A DNA stretch of 64,000 nucleotides, taken from NCBI GenBank assembly GCA_963681505.1, contig OY811971.1, positions 23,777,036 to 23,841,035 on the forward strand. Direction: 5' to 3'. A program made the translations under genes and the position numbers. The notes under the pieces are model-generated. The model saw nothing but the letters and a program-made list of their open reading frames with translations. It did no database searches and had not been told where the DNA came from. This DNA comes from Eunapius fragilis (taxonomy: Eukaryota > Porifera > Demospongiae > Spongillida > Spongillidae). This document shows, one piece after another, positions 41,275 through 52,218 of the stretch; position 1 is the first letter of the stretch; each line of letters begins with the position of its first letter.

Positions 41275-42955
41275 TCCAAGAGAAGCTTACTGTGACCATC
41301 CAAATATTCTACTGAACCTAGCTGTGTTCTCTTGAGGATGGTGGATGGTTGTGAGTTCCATCTCTAAGCACTTGTGTATGTCCCAATCCCTCCTCCCCTC
41401 TGAAGGGCTTAGTGCAGGAGACAACATGTGAGCCACTCTCTGTCTTTCATAGGGGAGAAGGGGGGTGGGACTAAGCCCTTCTGAGGGGAGGAGGGGGTTG
41501 GGACATATAGAGGCACAAAATACAGAAGGGTTGGGAAGTGTAGAGGCAGTAAGCCTTTGATGGATACTACTACATGTACCCACCATTCTCCTCCTCCTAT
41601 TTGTATGATCAGATGATAAGGGTAATGTGATTGTAATGAATAGAATGTGGTCAAGTTAGCAGTTGTCTGAGAAAACAACTTGGTTAAAATTGTAGAAATC
41701 ATGCTTAAATTGTTTACATTCATAAAGCATCTTGCTATCATGAGAGCTGTTGAATGTGTTCCACCTCTACAGCTTGTGTGTGTGCTTGTTGCTTGCTTGC
41801 CAGTTACCGTATGTACTAGCCCACCCAAAACATCGTACTGACACCTGCTGCCCATGCATGACCAGTGACAAACTGGGTTGACCAAAACAGCATCCAGGTC
41901 CCCTGGTTGTTCAGATTGGAAACCTTAGGATACATCGGGGGACATGAGGAAAATTGCCCCTGCATTTTTGTCAGAAATAGGGCACTGCCCCCCTCACCAT
42001 TATAAAGGGGGGGGGGGGGGGTGGAGCTTACCTGCCTATAGACACACCGATGTATTTGTCCCCGATGTGTTTGACCCTGCATCTTTAAATACCTTCCTGC
42101 TCATCTGATGTGTAACACTATTCCCTGCATTCTGCTTAATTCTTTATAAGTGGGGGTGGGATATTGTACATGTACAATGCTGATGTGGTGAGTATGCATG
42201 TAGGACCTAATAGAGAGTCCATTCTGCACTATACACACCACCATTCTTTTACCTTCTCCCAGATGTCCGCACACACTCCTGTTTTCCTACTTATACAAAC
42301 CTTCTCCCCAACCCTTCAGCCCTGCAAGGGAAGAGCAGTGACCATTTTGCAATCTTGTTGACCCTCCCCCCCCCCCCCCCCCCCCCCCGTTCAATACTTG
42401 TCTATTAGTACTCTGCACTGACAGAAAGAATATTCTTTCCAGCATGACACATTGGTTTGAACTGGACCAAATTGGGGCTGCTTGTTGCTTGTGTGTGTGT
42501 GACATGTTGCCCTGCCACTGGGAACCAACCCATTGACAATGTGACAATGTGCATGTTATATGCCGAACCATTTTATTAACCCTCCTTTTCTCATTCAATA
42601 GATTATCATCCACTATGGCAATGAAGAAATGAGAAATCCTGTGCAGCATTATATGAACATTTTCATTGTGAAACTGTACCTCCATTCTTATTGCCTTGTT
42701 AACACACTTATTTATACAGTTGTATGGTTATTGATTAAAGTTCTTATTGGTATCTTAAAGGCGCACCTACTGACAAGTTACAGTGTGTAGAAGCATGTGG
42801 CATGTGGCTTTATGAGCTAGGTTACACAGGCAGATCTTTTCTGCTGGCACCCTCAGTGACTGTTGTTTTTGGCAATGTCATATCAGAACAGCCTTGGAGG
42901 TTGTGGCGCATGCCAACTAACAACAGTACCACTAAAAATTAACTACACTCAAATA
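41275..42955. repeat. 1.6-kb dispersed repeat, copy 2
   Basis: Counterpart of 8610-10226. It starts soon after the 164-bp array and ends shortly before the GT-rich minisatellite. It has a G run (42005-42021) and a C run (42365-42388) that copy 1 lacks or has in short form. Coding potential not seen. Confidence 0.85.
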
Positions 42956-43104
42956 AAAATACTACGGTACGATCGACACACTGCATCAACAAGGAGTCAC
43001 GTCATACACTGGATTGTGAGATTGTTCAGTAGAATCATTCTTAAATTTGACTGCTCCTATGGATAAATCAAAAGTGTACTTAAAAAACAATACAGCTGTT
43101 ATGT

Positions 43105-45050
43105 ATGACATACGAGCGGTGTGTGCGTAAAGTTGCTGTGTGTGTAAGTGTGGTGTGTGTGGAAGGGTGGTGTGTGTGGAAGGGTGGTATGTGTGTAAGG
43201 GTGGTGTGTGTGAATGGATGGTGTGAGTGGAGGGGTGGTGTGTGTGTAAGGGTGGTCTGTGTGGAAGGGTGGTATGTGTGGAAGGGTGGTGTGTGTGCAG
43301 GGTGGTGTGTGTGAATGGATGGTGTGAGTGGAGGGGTGGTGTGTGTAAGGGTGGTCTGTGTGGAAGGGTGGTATGTGTGGAAGGGTGGTGTGTGAGTAAG
43401 GGTGGTGTGTGTGTAGGGTGGTGTGTATGGAAGGATGGTGTATGTGAAAGGGTGGTGTGTGTGAAATGGTAGTGTGTGTGTAAGGGTGGTCTGTGTGGAA
43501 GGGTGGTATGTGTGGAAGGGTGGTGTGTGCAGGGTGGTGTGCGTGAATGGATGGTGTGAGTGGAAGGGTGGTGTGTGTGAATGGATGGTGTGAGTGGAGG
43601 GGTGGTGTGTGTAAGGGTGGTCTGTGTGGAAGGGTGGTATGTGTGGAAGGGTGGTGTGTGAGTAAGGGTGGTGTGTGTGTAGGGTGGTGTGTATGGAAGG
43701 ATGGTGTGAGTGGAAGGATGGTGTATGTGAAAGGGTGGTGTGTGTGAAAGGGTGGTGTGTGTGGAAGGGTGGTCTGTGTGGAAGGGTGGTATGTGTGTAA
43801 GGGTGGTGTGTGTGGAGGGTGGTGTGTGTGGAAGGGTGGTCTGTGTGGAAGGGTGGTATGTGTGTAAGGGTGGTGTGTGTGGATGGGTGGTGTGTGTGAA
43901 AGGGTGGTCTGTGTGAAAGGGTGGTGTGTGTGGAAAGGTGGTGTGTGTGGAAAGGTAGGGTGTAAGGTGGTATGTGTGCAAGGGTGGTGCAAGTGGAAGG
44001 GTGGTGTGTGTGGAAGGGTGGTCTGTGTGGAAGGGTGGTATGTGTGTAAGGGTGGTGTGTGTGGATGGGTGGTGTGTGTGAAAGGGTGGTCTGTGTGGAA
44101 GGGTGGTCTGTGTGGAAGGGTGGTGTGTGTGGAAAGGTAGGGTGTAAGGTGGTATGTGTGTAAGGGTGGTGCAAGTGGAAGGGTGGTGTGTGTGGATGGG
44201 TGGTGTGTGTGAAAGGGTGGTCTGTGTGGAAGGGTGGTCTGTGTGTAAGGGTGGTGTGTGTGGAAAGGTAGGGTGTAAGGTGGTATGTGTGTAAGGGTGG
44301 TGCAAGTGGAAGGGTGGTGTGTGTGAAAGGGCGGTATGTGTGGAAGGGTGGTATATGTGGAAGGGTGGGGTGTGTGGTAGGGTGGTGTGTGAGTAAGGGT
44401 GGTGTGTGTGTAGGTGGTGTGTATGGAAGGATGGTGTGAGTGGAAGGATGGTGTATGTGAAAGGGTGGTGTGTGTGAAATGGTAGTTGTGTGGAAGGGTG
44501 GTGTGTATGGAAGGGTGGTCTGTGTGGAAGGGTGGTCTGTGTGGAAGGGTGGGGTGTGTGGAAGGGTGGTGTGTGTCGAAGGGTGGTGAGTGTGGAAGGG
44601 TGGTGTGTGTGGAAGGGTGGTGTGTGTGAAAGGGTGGTGTGTGTTGAAGGGTGGTGTGTGTCGAAGGGTGGTGTGGGTCGAAGGGTGATGAGTGTGGAAA
44701 GGTGGTTTGTGCAAAAGGGTGGTGTGTGTGAAATAGTGGTGTGTATGAAGGGGGTGTGAGTGAAAGGGTGGTGTGTATGGAAGGGTAGTCTAGGTGGAAG
44801 GGTGGTGTGTGTAAGGGTGGTGTGAGTGGAAGGGTGGTGTGTGTGGAAGGGTGGTACGTGTGGAAGGGTGGTGTGTGTGGAAGGGTGGTACGTGTGGAAG
44901 GGTGGTGTGTGTGGAAGGGTGGTATGTGTGGAAGGGTGGTGTGTGTGTAAGGGTGGGTGTGTGTAAGGGTGGTGCGAGTGGAAGGGTGGTGTGTGGTGTG
45001 GAAGGGTGGTGTGTGTGTAAGGTGGTGTGTGTGTAAGGGTGATGTGTGTC
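43105..45050. repeat. 17-bp GT-rich minisatellite
   Basis: About 110 copies of ggaagggtggtgtgtgt and variants (gtaagggtggtctgtgt, gaatggatggtgtgagt). Longer blocks repeat, for example …gtgtggaaaggtagggtgtaaggtggtatgtg at about 43945, 44130 and 44265. The minus-strand frames of up to 716 codons (HTHHPSTHTTLPHTPPF) follow from the 17-bp period and are not genes. Confidence 0.96.
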
Positions 45051-45152
45051 AACTCAACTCGCCTCATTTCCTTAGGGTCCCCAGGGCCTGAGGATGCTAG
45101 AGCCTTATAGCTTCTGTATGTGAGAATACATGACAATACATTTAAAAAAATC

Positions 45153-45357
45153 GGGTAATACTTTATGGGGACAATTGACTCTACTAATCCTAAAGGCTGA
45201 ACCTATTAACTAGAGACCCAGGCGTATGCAACCTCGAACCACGTAATAGTGCTTTTATAGTCTGTATGCCTGGTTCGAGCTGGGTCTAGTTAAGTTCTGC
45301 CTTTAGGGTATTTAGCTACTCACAAATTCGAATTGTCCTCATAAAGTAATGGATTAC
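45153..45357. mobile_element. Palindromic MITE of about 205 bp
   Basis: The left half (gggtaatactttatggggac, cctaaaggctgaacctatta, gcaacctcgaacca) pairs with the right half read on the other strand (ggtaatccattactttatga, ccctaaaggcagaacttaac, gctcgaacca). The arms are about 90 bp with about 80 percent identity and a short loop. The target duplication is not clear. Confidence 0.75.
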
Positions 45358-45605
45358 CAAAGTTCTAAACTGAGCACGTACCAAACAGAGGAGAATCAAT
45401 TTTAAGTGACGCGCACTCGAAGATAGAGTAGGATGAAGATTAGGCACTACATGCCTTCAGCTCAAATCACACACAAACGTTACAACAGATACTTCCTGAC
45501 AGAACTTAATAAGGGTACTAGGACGCGTAGTTACCAAGAAAAGCAAACGCTCAATCGTCATCAGCTGATCGTCATGGTGAAGGGCGTTAAATTGAAATAA
45601 TGACA

Positions 45606-48600
45606 TCATGCATCACAATGTAACAAATAACACCCGGCATTTGTATGATAAGGAACATTGCAGTAAATCTGGTCAAAACGGTATGTGTACAGCTGTGTGC
45701 TTGCTTTTACCCATCGGTAATTGACTGATCCAATCTTTCGTAAAGGTCTGCATTGAAATTCTTTGTTCTCAACATCTACATCCACTACGACAAAGCGAGA
45801 TCCTTCTTCTCCTTCAATATTGACTACATCATTGACTTCAGGAAAATGTGGAACATCACCACTTGAGATAAATGATGGTAGACTGGGGTCAATGCAAAGG
45901 GAATAGACATTTCTTGCTCGTTGACCATCTATATGATACATCATCACTTTCCGGTCAATGTATCTGATGGGTTGAATACATAGCTGACGATAATGCTTGA
46001 TAACAAGTTTTGCCTGCCCAGTCCACTCGTCCATATCTACGGAACCATCTGATAATGTCTTTGCTGCATAATACACGGCATCAAAATAATGTTTGTAAAC
46101 ATCGTTGACTGGCCCATATGCAATGAAGGAGGTAATCTGCGCAATCCATTCCACAGTTTCAGAGCCTGCATCTTTAACAACTACATACTCACCTATCCTG
46201 AATGTATGGGCCATATTGTAACTGTTCATCTTAACCATCTTTTTGAATGCAAATGCTGTAGAAGATATCACACTATCACACGTTGTCCCTACAGTCATTG
46301 CCTCATCCTTCCGAATCCAGAATGCAATATCATTCTTTTGCTGAGCTTCCAATGTAATTATTCTCTCCTTGCCAACCATTATTCCATCTTGCACATCTAG
46401 CTTCATCTCTGACAATGAATCTGGATTGCATGATACGTATTCCTTGAGTTCTATTGCTTCTGAAATTGTACGAACCATTAAAATTCCTTTATGACAGAGC
46501 AGGCTATTAGGTGTGTTAGGTGGAGAGGGTGATTGTAACTTGAGGTCCAAATACAAATTGACGAATCGAAGCTGGCTTGCACGATCAGCAAATGTTTTGC
46601 AGAGATATTTTTGGTTGGTTTTCTGCAGCTTGTAGTACCGCACTTGTCGTTCATATACATAACACCAATAGTTGTCCAGTGTTGAGAAATGCTCAATGTC
46701 TTCCGGCATGTGGGTGGAGTATTCCAGATTCTCTGTACAAGCTGAAAGGCCATAGAACTCTTCAAATTGTATGGCATGTTTCCAGATCAACTTTTTAAAG
46801 TGCCTAACATTTTCAGGTGACCATCCCTCTATCCTCTTTTCTTCACAAAATACCATGTAATACATTTCAGAAAGCAGACAAAAGCATCTGTAAGCCTTTT
46901 CTGGTATCAATCCCCGCAATACTATTGGAGCAACCATAATGAACTTCCCAAATTGCTCTGACTTCCAGTGCCCAAGCTTGCTTTTTCCGTGGCATTTAGC
47001 ACTCAGAGTAGGAACCCGTCCATCCTTTAGTTCTGCTGTCCACTGTACCTTCTCTAATGCTGCAGTCAAATCTTTCCTGTCCAGCAACCCACCACAATTA
47101 GGTTTTCTATCTTGAATTGGTCGGGTTGAATTTTCACCAAGATCAGCCAACAGATGGACTTCAAGTTCTGTCTTGATCAAATTTAGTACCATGGCGTGCA
47201 TAGCATCAATGGTGAGATCATTTACTGGGTTAAATCCACATAGGTCATACAAACGATAAAATATACACTCTCCAGTCACACCTGTGTCTTTAGATATAGC
47301 TTGCTTATCTGCTTTGGTTGCGGCAGTGTCAACACTAATCCCATATTGGCGATTTGTATTTGGATCACGATTTTCACAGGGATTTCGATACCGGTATCTG
47401 AAATTTCCATAGTAATAATGTTTTTTCTCTGGTACATAGATACCACTTACAAAGCACCTTCTACACCCACGGAATCCACCTGCTTTAGTTAAACCAATTT
47501 CGCAATGTGCCTTGGAATCTGCTGTAACCAACAATGGCAATATTCTAAGGTTTGGAAATGTACCTTGCTCAGCATCACCTTCCATACCAGCAAAGTAAAC
47601 TTCTTCTCCATTTATAAATAATTCTTCTATCTCCTCTATCAGTGGCTGAAAAAAAGCATCATATTTATGGGGAGTGGATTTTGGCAACATATGTGTGGGT
47701 ATGAATGAATATACCCTAACATTGGAACCATAGCTACGGTTCAGTTTGGACATGCATCCATGGGTTATTGTAATGGCAGCTATTGAGTGGGCTGAAGATG
47801 TTGAGTGAGGGCTCCACCCATCTTCATGGATTATAACAACTTGATTTCGTGGGTCTCCATGTACAAACGATTGGAAATATGTAAAGGAACCAGAACAGTG
47901 CATGCATTGGAGATTCGTGTTGCCACCATTTGATTGTAGATACTTGGTTGGAATTATCTTTAAACATCGGGGGCATTTTTCAGGTAGCAAATACTGCTTG
48001 CTAGAATCCCAAAACCATGATAACTCTCTAAATCTTCGCCCATGCCACAGTTCAGACTGAGAAGGAGGTTGATAGTCATTTTGACGATTAAACCATTCAT
48101 CCTTTTGTTCCCAATGTGCCATTAGTTTTTGACACTGATCTCTGGAGCTAAACCAGTTACAAAAATCCAAACCTAAACAATAGTAATCTAAACAGTCAGA
48201 CCATGTTTTTCCGCACGTTGGACAGATAGGGTGAATTTTTTTGCTTTTGAGCAAGAACGAATGTGATGATGAAACGCATACCTTGTAATGTTGTGGCGCT
48301 TTGTATCCCGCATTTTCCATTACTTTTAGCACGTCTGTCCATTTGCTGGGTATTACATCGTCTCCAAGCAGCTGAGCAGCATTTCTTAAGTGTTCTTCAA
48401 TTTCTTGCACTGAGAGTCCACTTTGCAGTTTTGCCTTGGCTTCTTTCATAATAAATGAGGTAACATTCTCTTCAGTTAACTCAAATACAGCGCTAGCATT
48501 TGAGCATTTAGCTGCATCTGTAATAATGTCGTCATTGCTGCTCTCGTTGGAAGTAGCACAATTTTCACATCGAGGATCGGACATACACTCTGGCATCCTG

Positions 48601-48746
48601 GTAGGTGAAGATGGTTCAGTGATTGTAGTAGTGTAACTGTGCAATGCATGGCGCTCGACAGTTCGTATGTCTCGTAGCTCATTATTGCATGCTGGACAAC
48701 AGCACGGTACCAGCTTTCTTCTCTTTGCAGCATACATATCATACAC
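45606..48746 (-). CDS. Tnp2/CACTA-like transposase
   Basis: An uninterrupted frame of 1046 codons. The reading begins at GTG; the first ATG is at 48737 (MYAAKRRKL). The N-terminus has cysteine pairs (CPACNNELRDIRTVERH, CPTCGKTWSDC). A zinc ribbon follows (CPRCLKIIP…CMHCSGSF). The core has VIIHEDGWSPHSTSSAHSIA, GMEGDAEQGTFPNLRILPLL, GGFRGCRRCFVSG and NDLTIDAMHAMVLNLIK, the order of acidic and CxxC motifs seen in Tnp2-type transposases of EnSpm/CACTA elements. A C-terminal region from about residue 850 (IGEYVVVKDAGSETVEWIAQITSF) may be a BAH-like or Tudor-like fold. It is divergent from the spliced gene at 48810. I could not find CACTA termini. The intact frame implies recent activity. A related KDZ-type transposase is the alternative. 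Confidence 0.75.
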   Translation of the reverse strand: MYDMYAAKRRKLVPCCCPACNNELRDIRTVERHALHSYTTTITEPSSPTRMPECMSDPRCENCATSNESSNDDIITDAAKCSNASAVFELTEENVTSFIMKEAKAKLQSGLSVQEIEEHLRNAAQLLGDDVIPSKWTDVLKVMENAGYKAPQHYKVCVSSSHSFLLKSKKIHPICPTCGKTWSDCLDYYCLGLDFCNWFSSRDQCQKLMAHWEQKDEWFNRQNDYQPPSQSELWHGRRFRELSWFWDSSKQYLLPEKCPRCLKIIPTKYLQSNGGNTNLQCMHCSGSFTYFQSFVHGDPRNQVVIIHEDGWSPHSTSSAHSIAAITITHGCMSKLNRSYGSNVRVYSFIPTHMLPKSTPHKYDAFFQPLIEEIEELFINGEEVYFAGMEGDAEQGTFPNLRILPLLVTADSKAHCEIGLTKAGGFRGCRRCFVSGIYVPEKKHYYYGNFRYRYRNPCENRDPNTNRQYGISVDTAATKADKQAISKDTGVTGECIFYRLYDLCGFNPVNDLTIDAMHAMVLNLIKTELEVHLLADLGENSTRPIQDRKPNCGGLLDRKDLTAALEKVQWTAELKDGRVPTLSAKCHGKSKLGHWKSEQFGKFIMVAPIVLRGLIPEKAYRCFCLLSEMYYMVFCEEKRIEGWSPENVRHFKKLIWKHAIQFEEFYGLSACTENLEYSTHMPEDIEHFSTLDNYWCYVYERQVRYYKLQKTNQKYLCKTFADRASQLRFVNLYLDLKLQSPSPPNTPNSLLCHKGILMVRTISEAIELKEYVSCNPDSLSEMKLDVQDGIMVGKERIITLEAQQKNDIAFWIRKDEAMTVGTTCDSVISSTAFAFKKMVKMNSYNMAHTFRIGEYVVVKDAGSETVEWIAQITSFIAYGPVNDVYKHYFDAVYYAAKTLSDGSVDMDEWTGQAKLVIKHYRQLCIQPIRYIDRKVMMYHIDGQRARNVYSLCIDPSLPSFISSGDVPHFPEVNDVVNIEGEEGSRFVVVDVDVENKEFQCRPLRKIGSVNYRWVKASTQLYTYRFDQIYCNVPYHTNAGCYLLHCDA

Positions 48747-48809
48747 TTAAATGCACGTGATCTAAGTGGTTACGCCGTATTATTAATTGCCACGTGTTCA
48801 AGCTCGAAA
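48738..48809. promoter_or_regulatory. Bidirectional promoter region with two CACGTG boxes
   Basis: The 72 bp between the first ATG of the transposase (48737, minus) and the ATG of the spliced gene (48810, plus) hold CACGTG at 48754-48759 and 48791-48796. CACGTG is the E-box core bound by bHLH-zip factors such as Myc/Max/USF. No TATA box is evident. Two copies in so short a shared region suggest joint control of both genes. Confidence 0.5.
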
Positions 48810-49975
48810 ATGTCCGGCTACATCGTTGTAACTGTTGACGGCAAGGAAAATCTTGAACTTGAATGCAACACCGCTGGCAAATTTTTGATCTCTGACCTGG
48901 AATCGCTAATCGGAATTTCCGCTGTTGGATTAAAGTATGTGTCTGAAACATCACGTTATCGAGGTGTCAGAGTGGAGGCTGGAGAGCTATTGGAACCGAA
49001 TGGTGGTTGGCAGCCGGAAAGCAGAATTTACAGCGTTGTTGCGAAACGTGAGATAGCCACAGCAGATGTACTCTCGACTGACGCTGCTAGCCACATCGCT
49101 CATTCTGATGGTGGCGCCACGACAGTACCTCTAGAACCACATTCAAAAGGTACCTATTTATATTGTATTGCCATTCACTTTCATGTGCACGGGTTTTTCA
49201 TCAGCAGCTATTTCCTTAACAAAGCGGCAACTTCAAGTATCAGCGAAGTCATCCCTAATTGCCAGAAGAGCGCTGTGTCAGTGGAACAAAATGAACGGCA
49301 CCATTAGACGACTTGTTGCAAAAACGGAGGTAATAAGGACTACACGCACCATCATGCAAAGTCTTAGTCAGTGGTGTGACGCGCGTGACGAATATATGGT
49401 TTCGTTTGTATGGTTATGCCGAACTAATTAGCACATTGCAAGTCCTAGTGTTTTTTATTTAGGCCACCATTAAAGATAGTGTTTCTATGGTGGGTTTGCG
49501 CGTGGATATACGTTTAGGCGCGCGCGTACGATAGATTTTATCATATCGTCGGAGCGTTATAGCCTTAGCATATATTATGTTCGTCTATCGTACAGTATAG
49601 AACTAATTAGTTTTTAACGGGACTTACGTAATCAGTAACTACAGTGGATTCAGACAAACTGATAGATATCAGCGTGTTTCGAAACATCACTTATGGACCA
49701 CACACTATTATTATACTATCCACTACAGACTATAAGCGCACGTTGCAAAAACATTGTTAATGAACGCTTTTTAGATGCCGATATTAGTTTCGTTTTTTTA
49801 ATAGTTTTGGATGATTTACATCGTCACCAGATTGTAGCACTATGACGGTGTGCAGTGCCGGATTAACCGTCTAATGGGCCTGGCGCAGGGTAAATCTTAT
49901 AGGCCCTGCGTCATATAAATACAAGCAGGGGGGTGGGTGGGGGGGGGTCCCCCTTGTGATGGGCCGATTTGCCTT

Positions 49976-50026
<51 letters not shown>

Positions 50027-52218
50027 AGCAAGCTACTTTACTGTTGTATTTTTAAGTAATTAAATTTGTCGATTGTAGGCGTGTACATATGTGGATTAAT
50101 GGGCTCCTATCGTCAGTGGGCCTGGCACTTGTTCATCAGCTGTGCCCCAGTTAATTCGCCACTGACGGTGTGTGATTTTGATTTGACCACTACTGTAGCA
50201 GAAGTTAGCAGACGTGTTAGGTCATTTTTGGTTTTAAAAATACTATATGAGCTAAGCCAACTAGGCATCATGGGTGCTTTGTGATGTTCGTTACATTTTG
50301 TGTATGTTCTATCAATTGGAGGTATACCTGGAACCAGATATTATGATGACTGAGCAAATTTCTTTTTAAAATTCAGTTTGAAGGTTCTGGAAGCCTCATC
50401 AAATGTGATGGAACAACTCAGGCACAGGCGATGGCCAATCAGGCTTTGCGGCAGAGAATAACTTCAGATTCTGAAGTAACTGCGTTTTACGAGACATTTG
50501 TTTTGGAAGACAAATTTTCCTCTGTTGTACTTGATGATTTGAAGGCCTCTGAACAAGTTAGAATTGTGCTGAACAACAGGAAGCGCTCCAAACCAGTACT
50601 GTTTTGTTCTTTGGCGTTTATCTGTTTGCATATCTATCACATGTGTATCATTGTAAGTACATGTTTATCTCTCTACTGATTACTGCAGGTGTTCCTATTT
50701 TCATCTCCAACGTCTTCAGCTGCAATTACTGTAAGTGCTATGATTACAATTCCTGCTTTGAATGCCATTTAATTGTAGGTGTCACATTTTAGTCCTACTT
50801 TTGCTGGTGATCAGGTAAATTTCCAGGATGTATATTATCAGAGTGTTCACAGATTTATTCCCCCAGTTGGCATCTGATTTCTACAAATCTACAAAGTAGC
50901 TAAGTAGTAAATTTTAGTTCACTAACTAACTCCTGTATCCAATATTCTAGAGCTTCTACTCCAAGCCAACCTGTTACCACGCAAAAAACAACCCCATCAC
51001 GTCCTCCAATGAAGGTCTCTGCGCGCAGAAGCATCAACTCTCAACCCGTGCAACAGTCATCAGAGGTACAGTATTTTTTCATGCTGTGATGACCTACCTG
51101 GAAAACATGTGCAGGGTGATGATCAGCCTGAGAAAGGAGCAGAAATATTTGGGGTGAGTATAAAGGCATACTACACCTATCTGTCAGTATTATGATGCAC
51201 ACGCAGATATCAAATGCAAAGTGCATATGGCAGGCCTCTTCTTACCTTGCCCTTTTTTTCAAAGTCAACCTGCAGTGATGACGAATGTGAGAAAACAACT
51301 GAGTATGATTTGGCTAGGACCCGAAAACTTCAACAGACAAAATGCAAGGTGCATATGGCAGCTGCATGTATATATACAGGCTGTATACTGCAAAAACAAA
51401 AGTATAAGAATGGGTGACGGTCCCAAAAAATTTTTTTAGTGTGATATCATACCATCGAGTGAGTGCGTGTGAATTCACTCTGCGATTTGGTGTGACCTTC
51501 ACTCCATTTTAGTTTCTATTACGAAGTGATGACACTGGGATAAAAGATAACTTCGTTGCTATTTAACTATTGATGTTATGGCAGCTTGTAGAGTTAGGTA
51601 CAGGGCTGTAGTACAGGTGATCACGGGTTTGAATCCTGACCAATGCATAGTTTTTTTCCTCCTTTTTGCTTTTGGCTGAAATCTCTAGCACTTGGTATGA
51701 AGGTCACACCTCATTTGGTGTGTGCTACCTTCACACCAAATAATTGGGGGCCTTTATACTTTTGATTTTGCTGCTAGACCACTTACCTTGTCCTTGTTTT
51801 CAAAGTCAACCAGTGATGACGAATGTGAAAACAGAACGGAATATGAATTGGCTAGGGCCCGAAAAATTCAACAGAACAGGGAGTTTCTTAATCAGCAAGA
51901 AATCGTATGTTACTGTTCAAATTAACACATTCCAATAACATGACTTTCTTGTAGCTTACTACCCGAAACACCATGGATGATGACGATTCTGTACTTGTTG
52001 CATCGCAGTGGTGGCATTCGCAAAACAGTGCCCGTGTCTGCATTACAGGGATCGTTGCTCAAATTGACAGTCTTGGAATTCCCAGACCAAAAAAGAAGAA
52101 CTGCACACTTCGGGAACTTCTAATCCATTTTGGAAATAGACTAGTAGAAGAGAAATTAGTACAATTAAAAAAACCAGCTGGATTGTGTAAAGACGATGTA
52201 ATTGTATTGAACATGTAA
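48810..52218 (+). CDS. Spliced accessory gene of the Tnp2-like unit, about ten exons
   Basis: Exons inferred from frame and splice sites: 48810-49149, 49205-49329, 50377-50595, 50689-50730, 50779-50814, 50951-51065, 51115-51153, 51265-51348, 51806-51904, 51955-52218. All introns are GT-AG. Phases agree except at the join 50814/50951, where one or two bases or a small exon are unresolved. The product is about 450 residues. Exon 1 starts MSGYIVVTVDGKENLEL and may form a beta-rich domain. Exon 2 is basic (LTKRQLQVSAKSSLIARR). Exons 4-6 are Ser/Thr/Pro-rich. Exons 8 and 9 are duplicates (STCSDDECEKTTEYDLAR and STSDDECENRTEYELAR). The last exon ends CKDDVIVLNM. I recognise no family. The position suggests a second transposon protein; a host gene captured or abutted is possible. 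Confidence 0.6.
49853..50164. mobile_element. hAT-type MITE with 8-bp target duplication ACGGTGTG, in an intron
   Basis: The ends CAGTGCCGGATTAACC and (inverse) CAGTGGCGAATTAACT match at 13 of 16 positions. ACGGTGTG is repeated exactly on both sides (49845-49852 and 50165-50172). It lies in the second intron of the spliced gene and contains a (CA)n microsatellite at 49978-50023. Confidence 0.85.
51579..51660 (+). ncRNA. tRNA-derived SINE head (pol III boxes A and B)
   Basis: TGGCagcttgtag (51579-51591) fits box A loosely and GGTTTGAATCC (51626-51636) differs from the box B consensus GGTTCGANTCC at one base. Spacing is normal for a tRNA-like promoter, and a T run at 51651-51657 could end the transcript. 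No clear cloverleaf with paired acceptor stem was found, so this is not a working tRNA gene. It lies in the intron between the duplicated exons 8 and 9. Inverted phrases flank it (ttggtgtgaccttcact at 51489; gaaggtcacacctcatt at 51699). Confidence 0.45.

Noticed and set aside
42986..45136. ORFs of 716, 544 and 297 codons rich in His, Thr and Pro on the minus strand, and Val/Cys/Gly-rich ones on the plus strand
   Set aside because: Same cause: a 17-bp GT-rich minisatellite. The non-repeat first residues of the longest frame (SYKALASSGPGDPKEM) are not enough to support a gene.
50066..50284. 72-codon plus-strand ORF in the second intron of the spliced gene
   Set aside because: It runs from the inside of the hAT MITE through its right end into the intron; no splice sites or domain.
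51579..51660. Functional tRNA gene
   Set aside because: Box A is weak and no acceptor stem or anticodon arm could be paired; reported as a SINE-like sequence instead.
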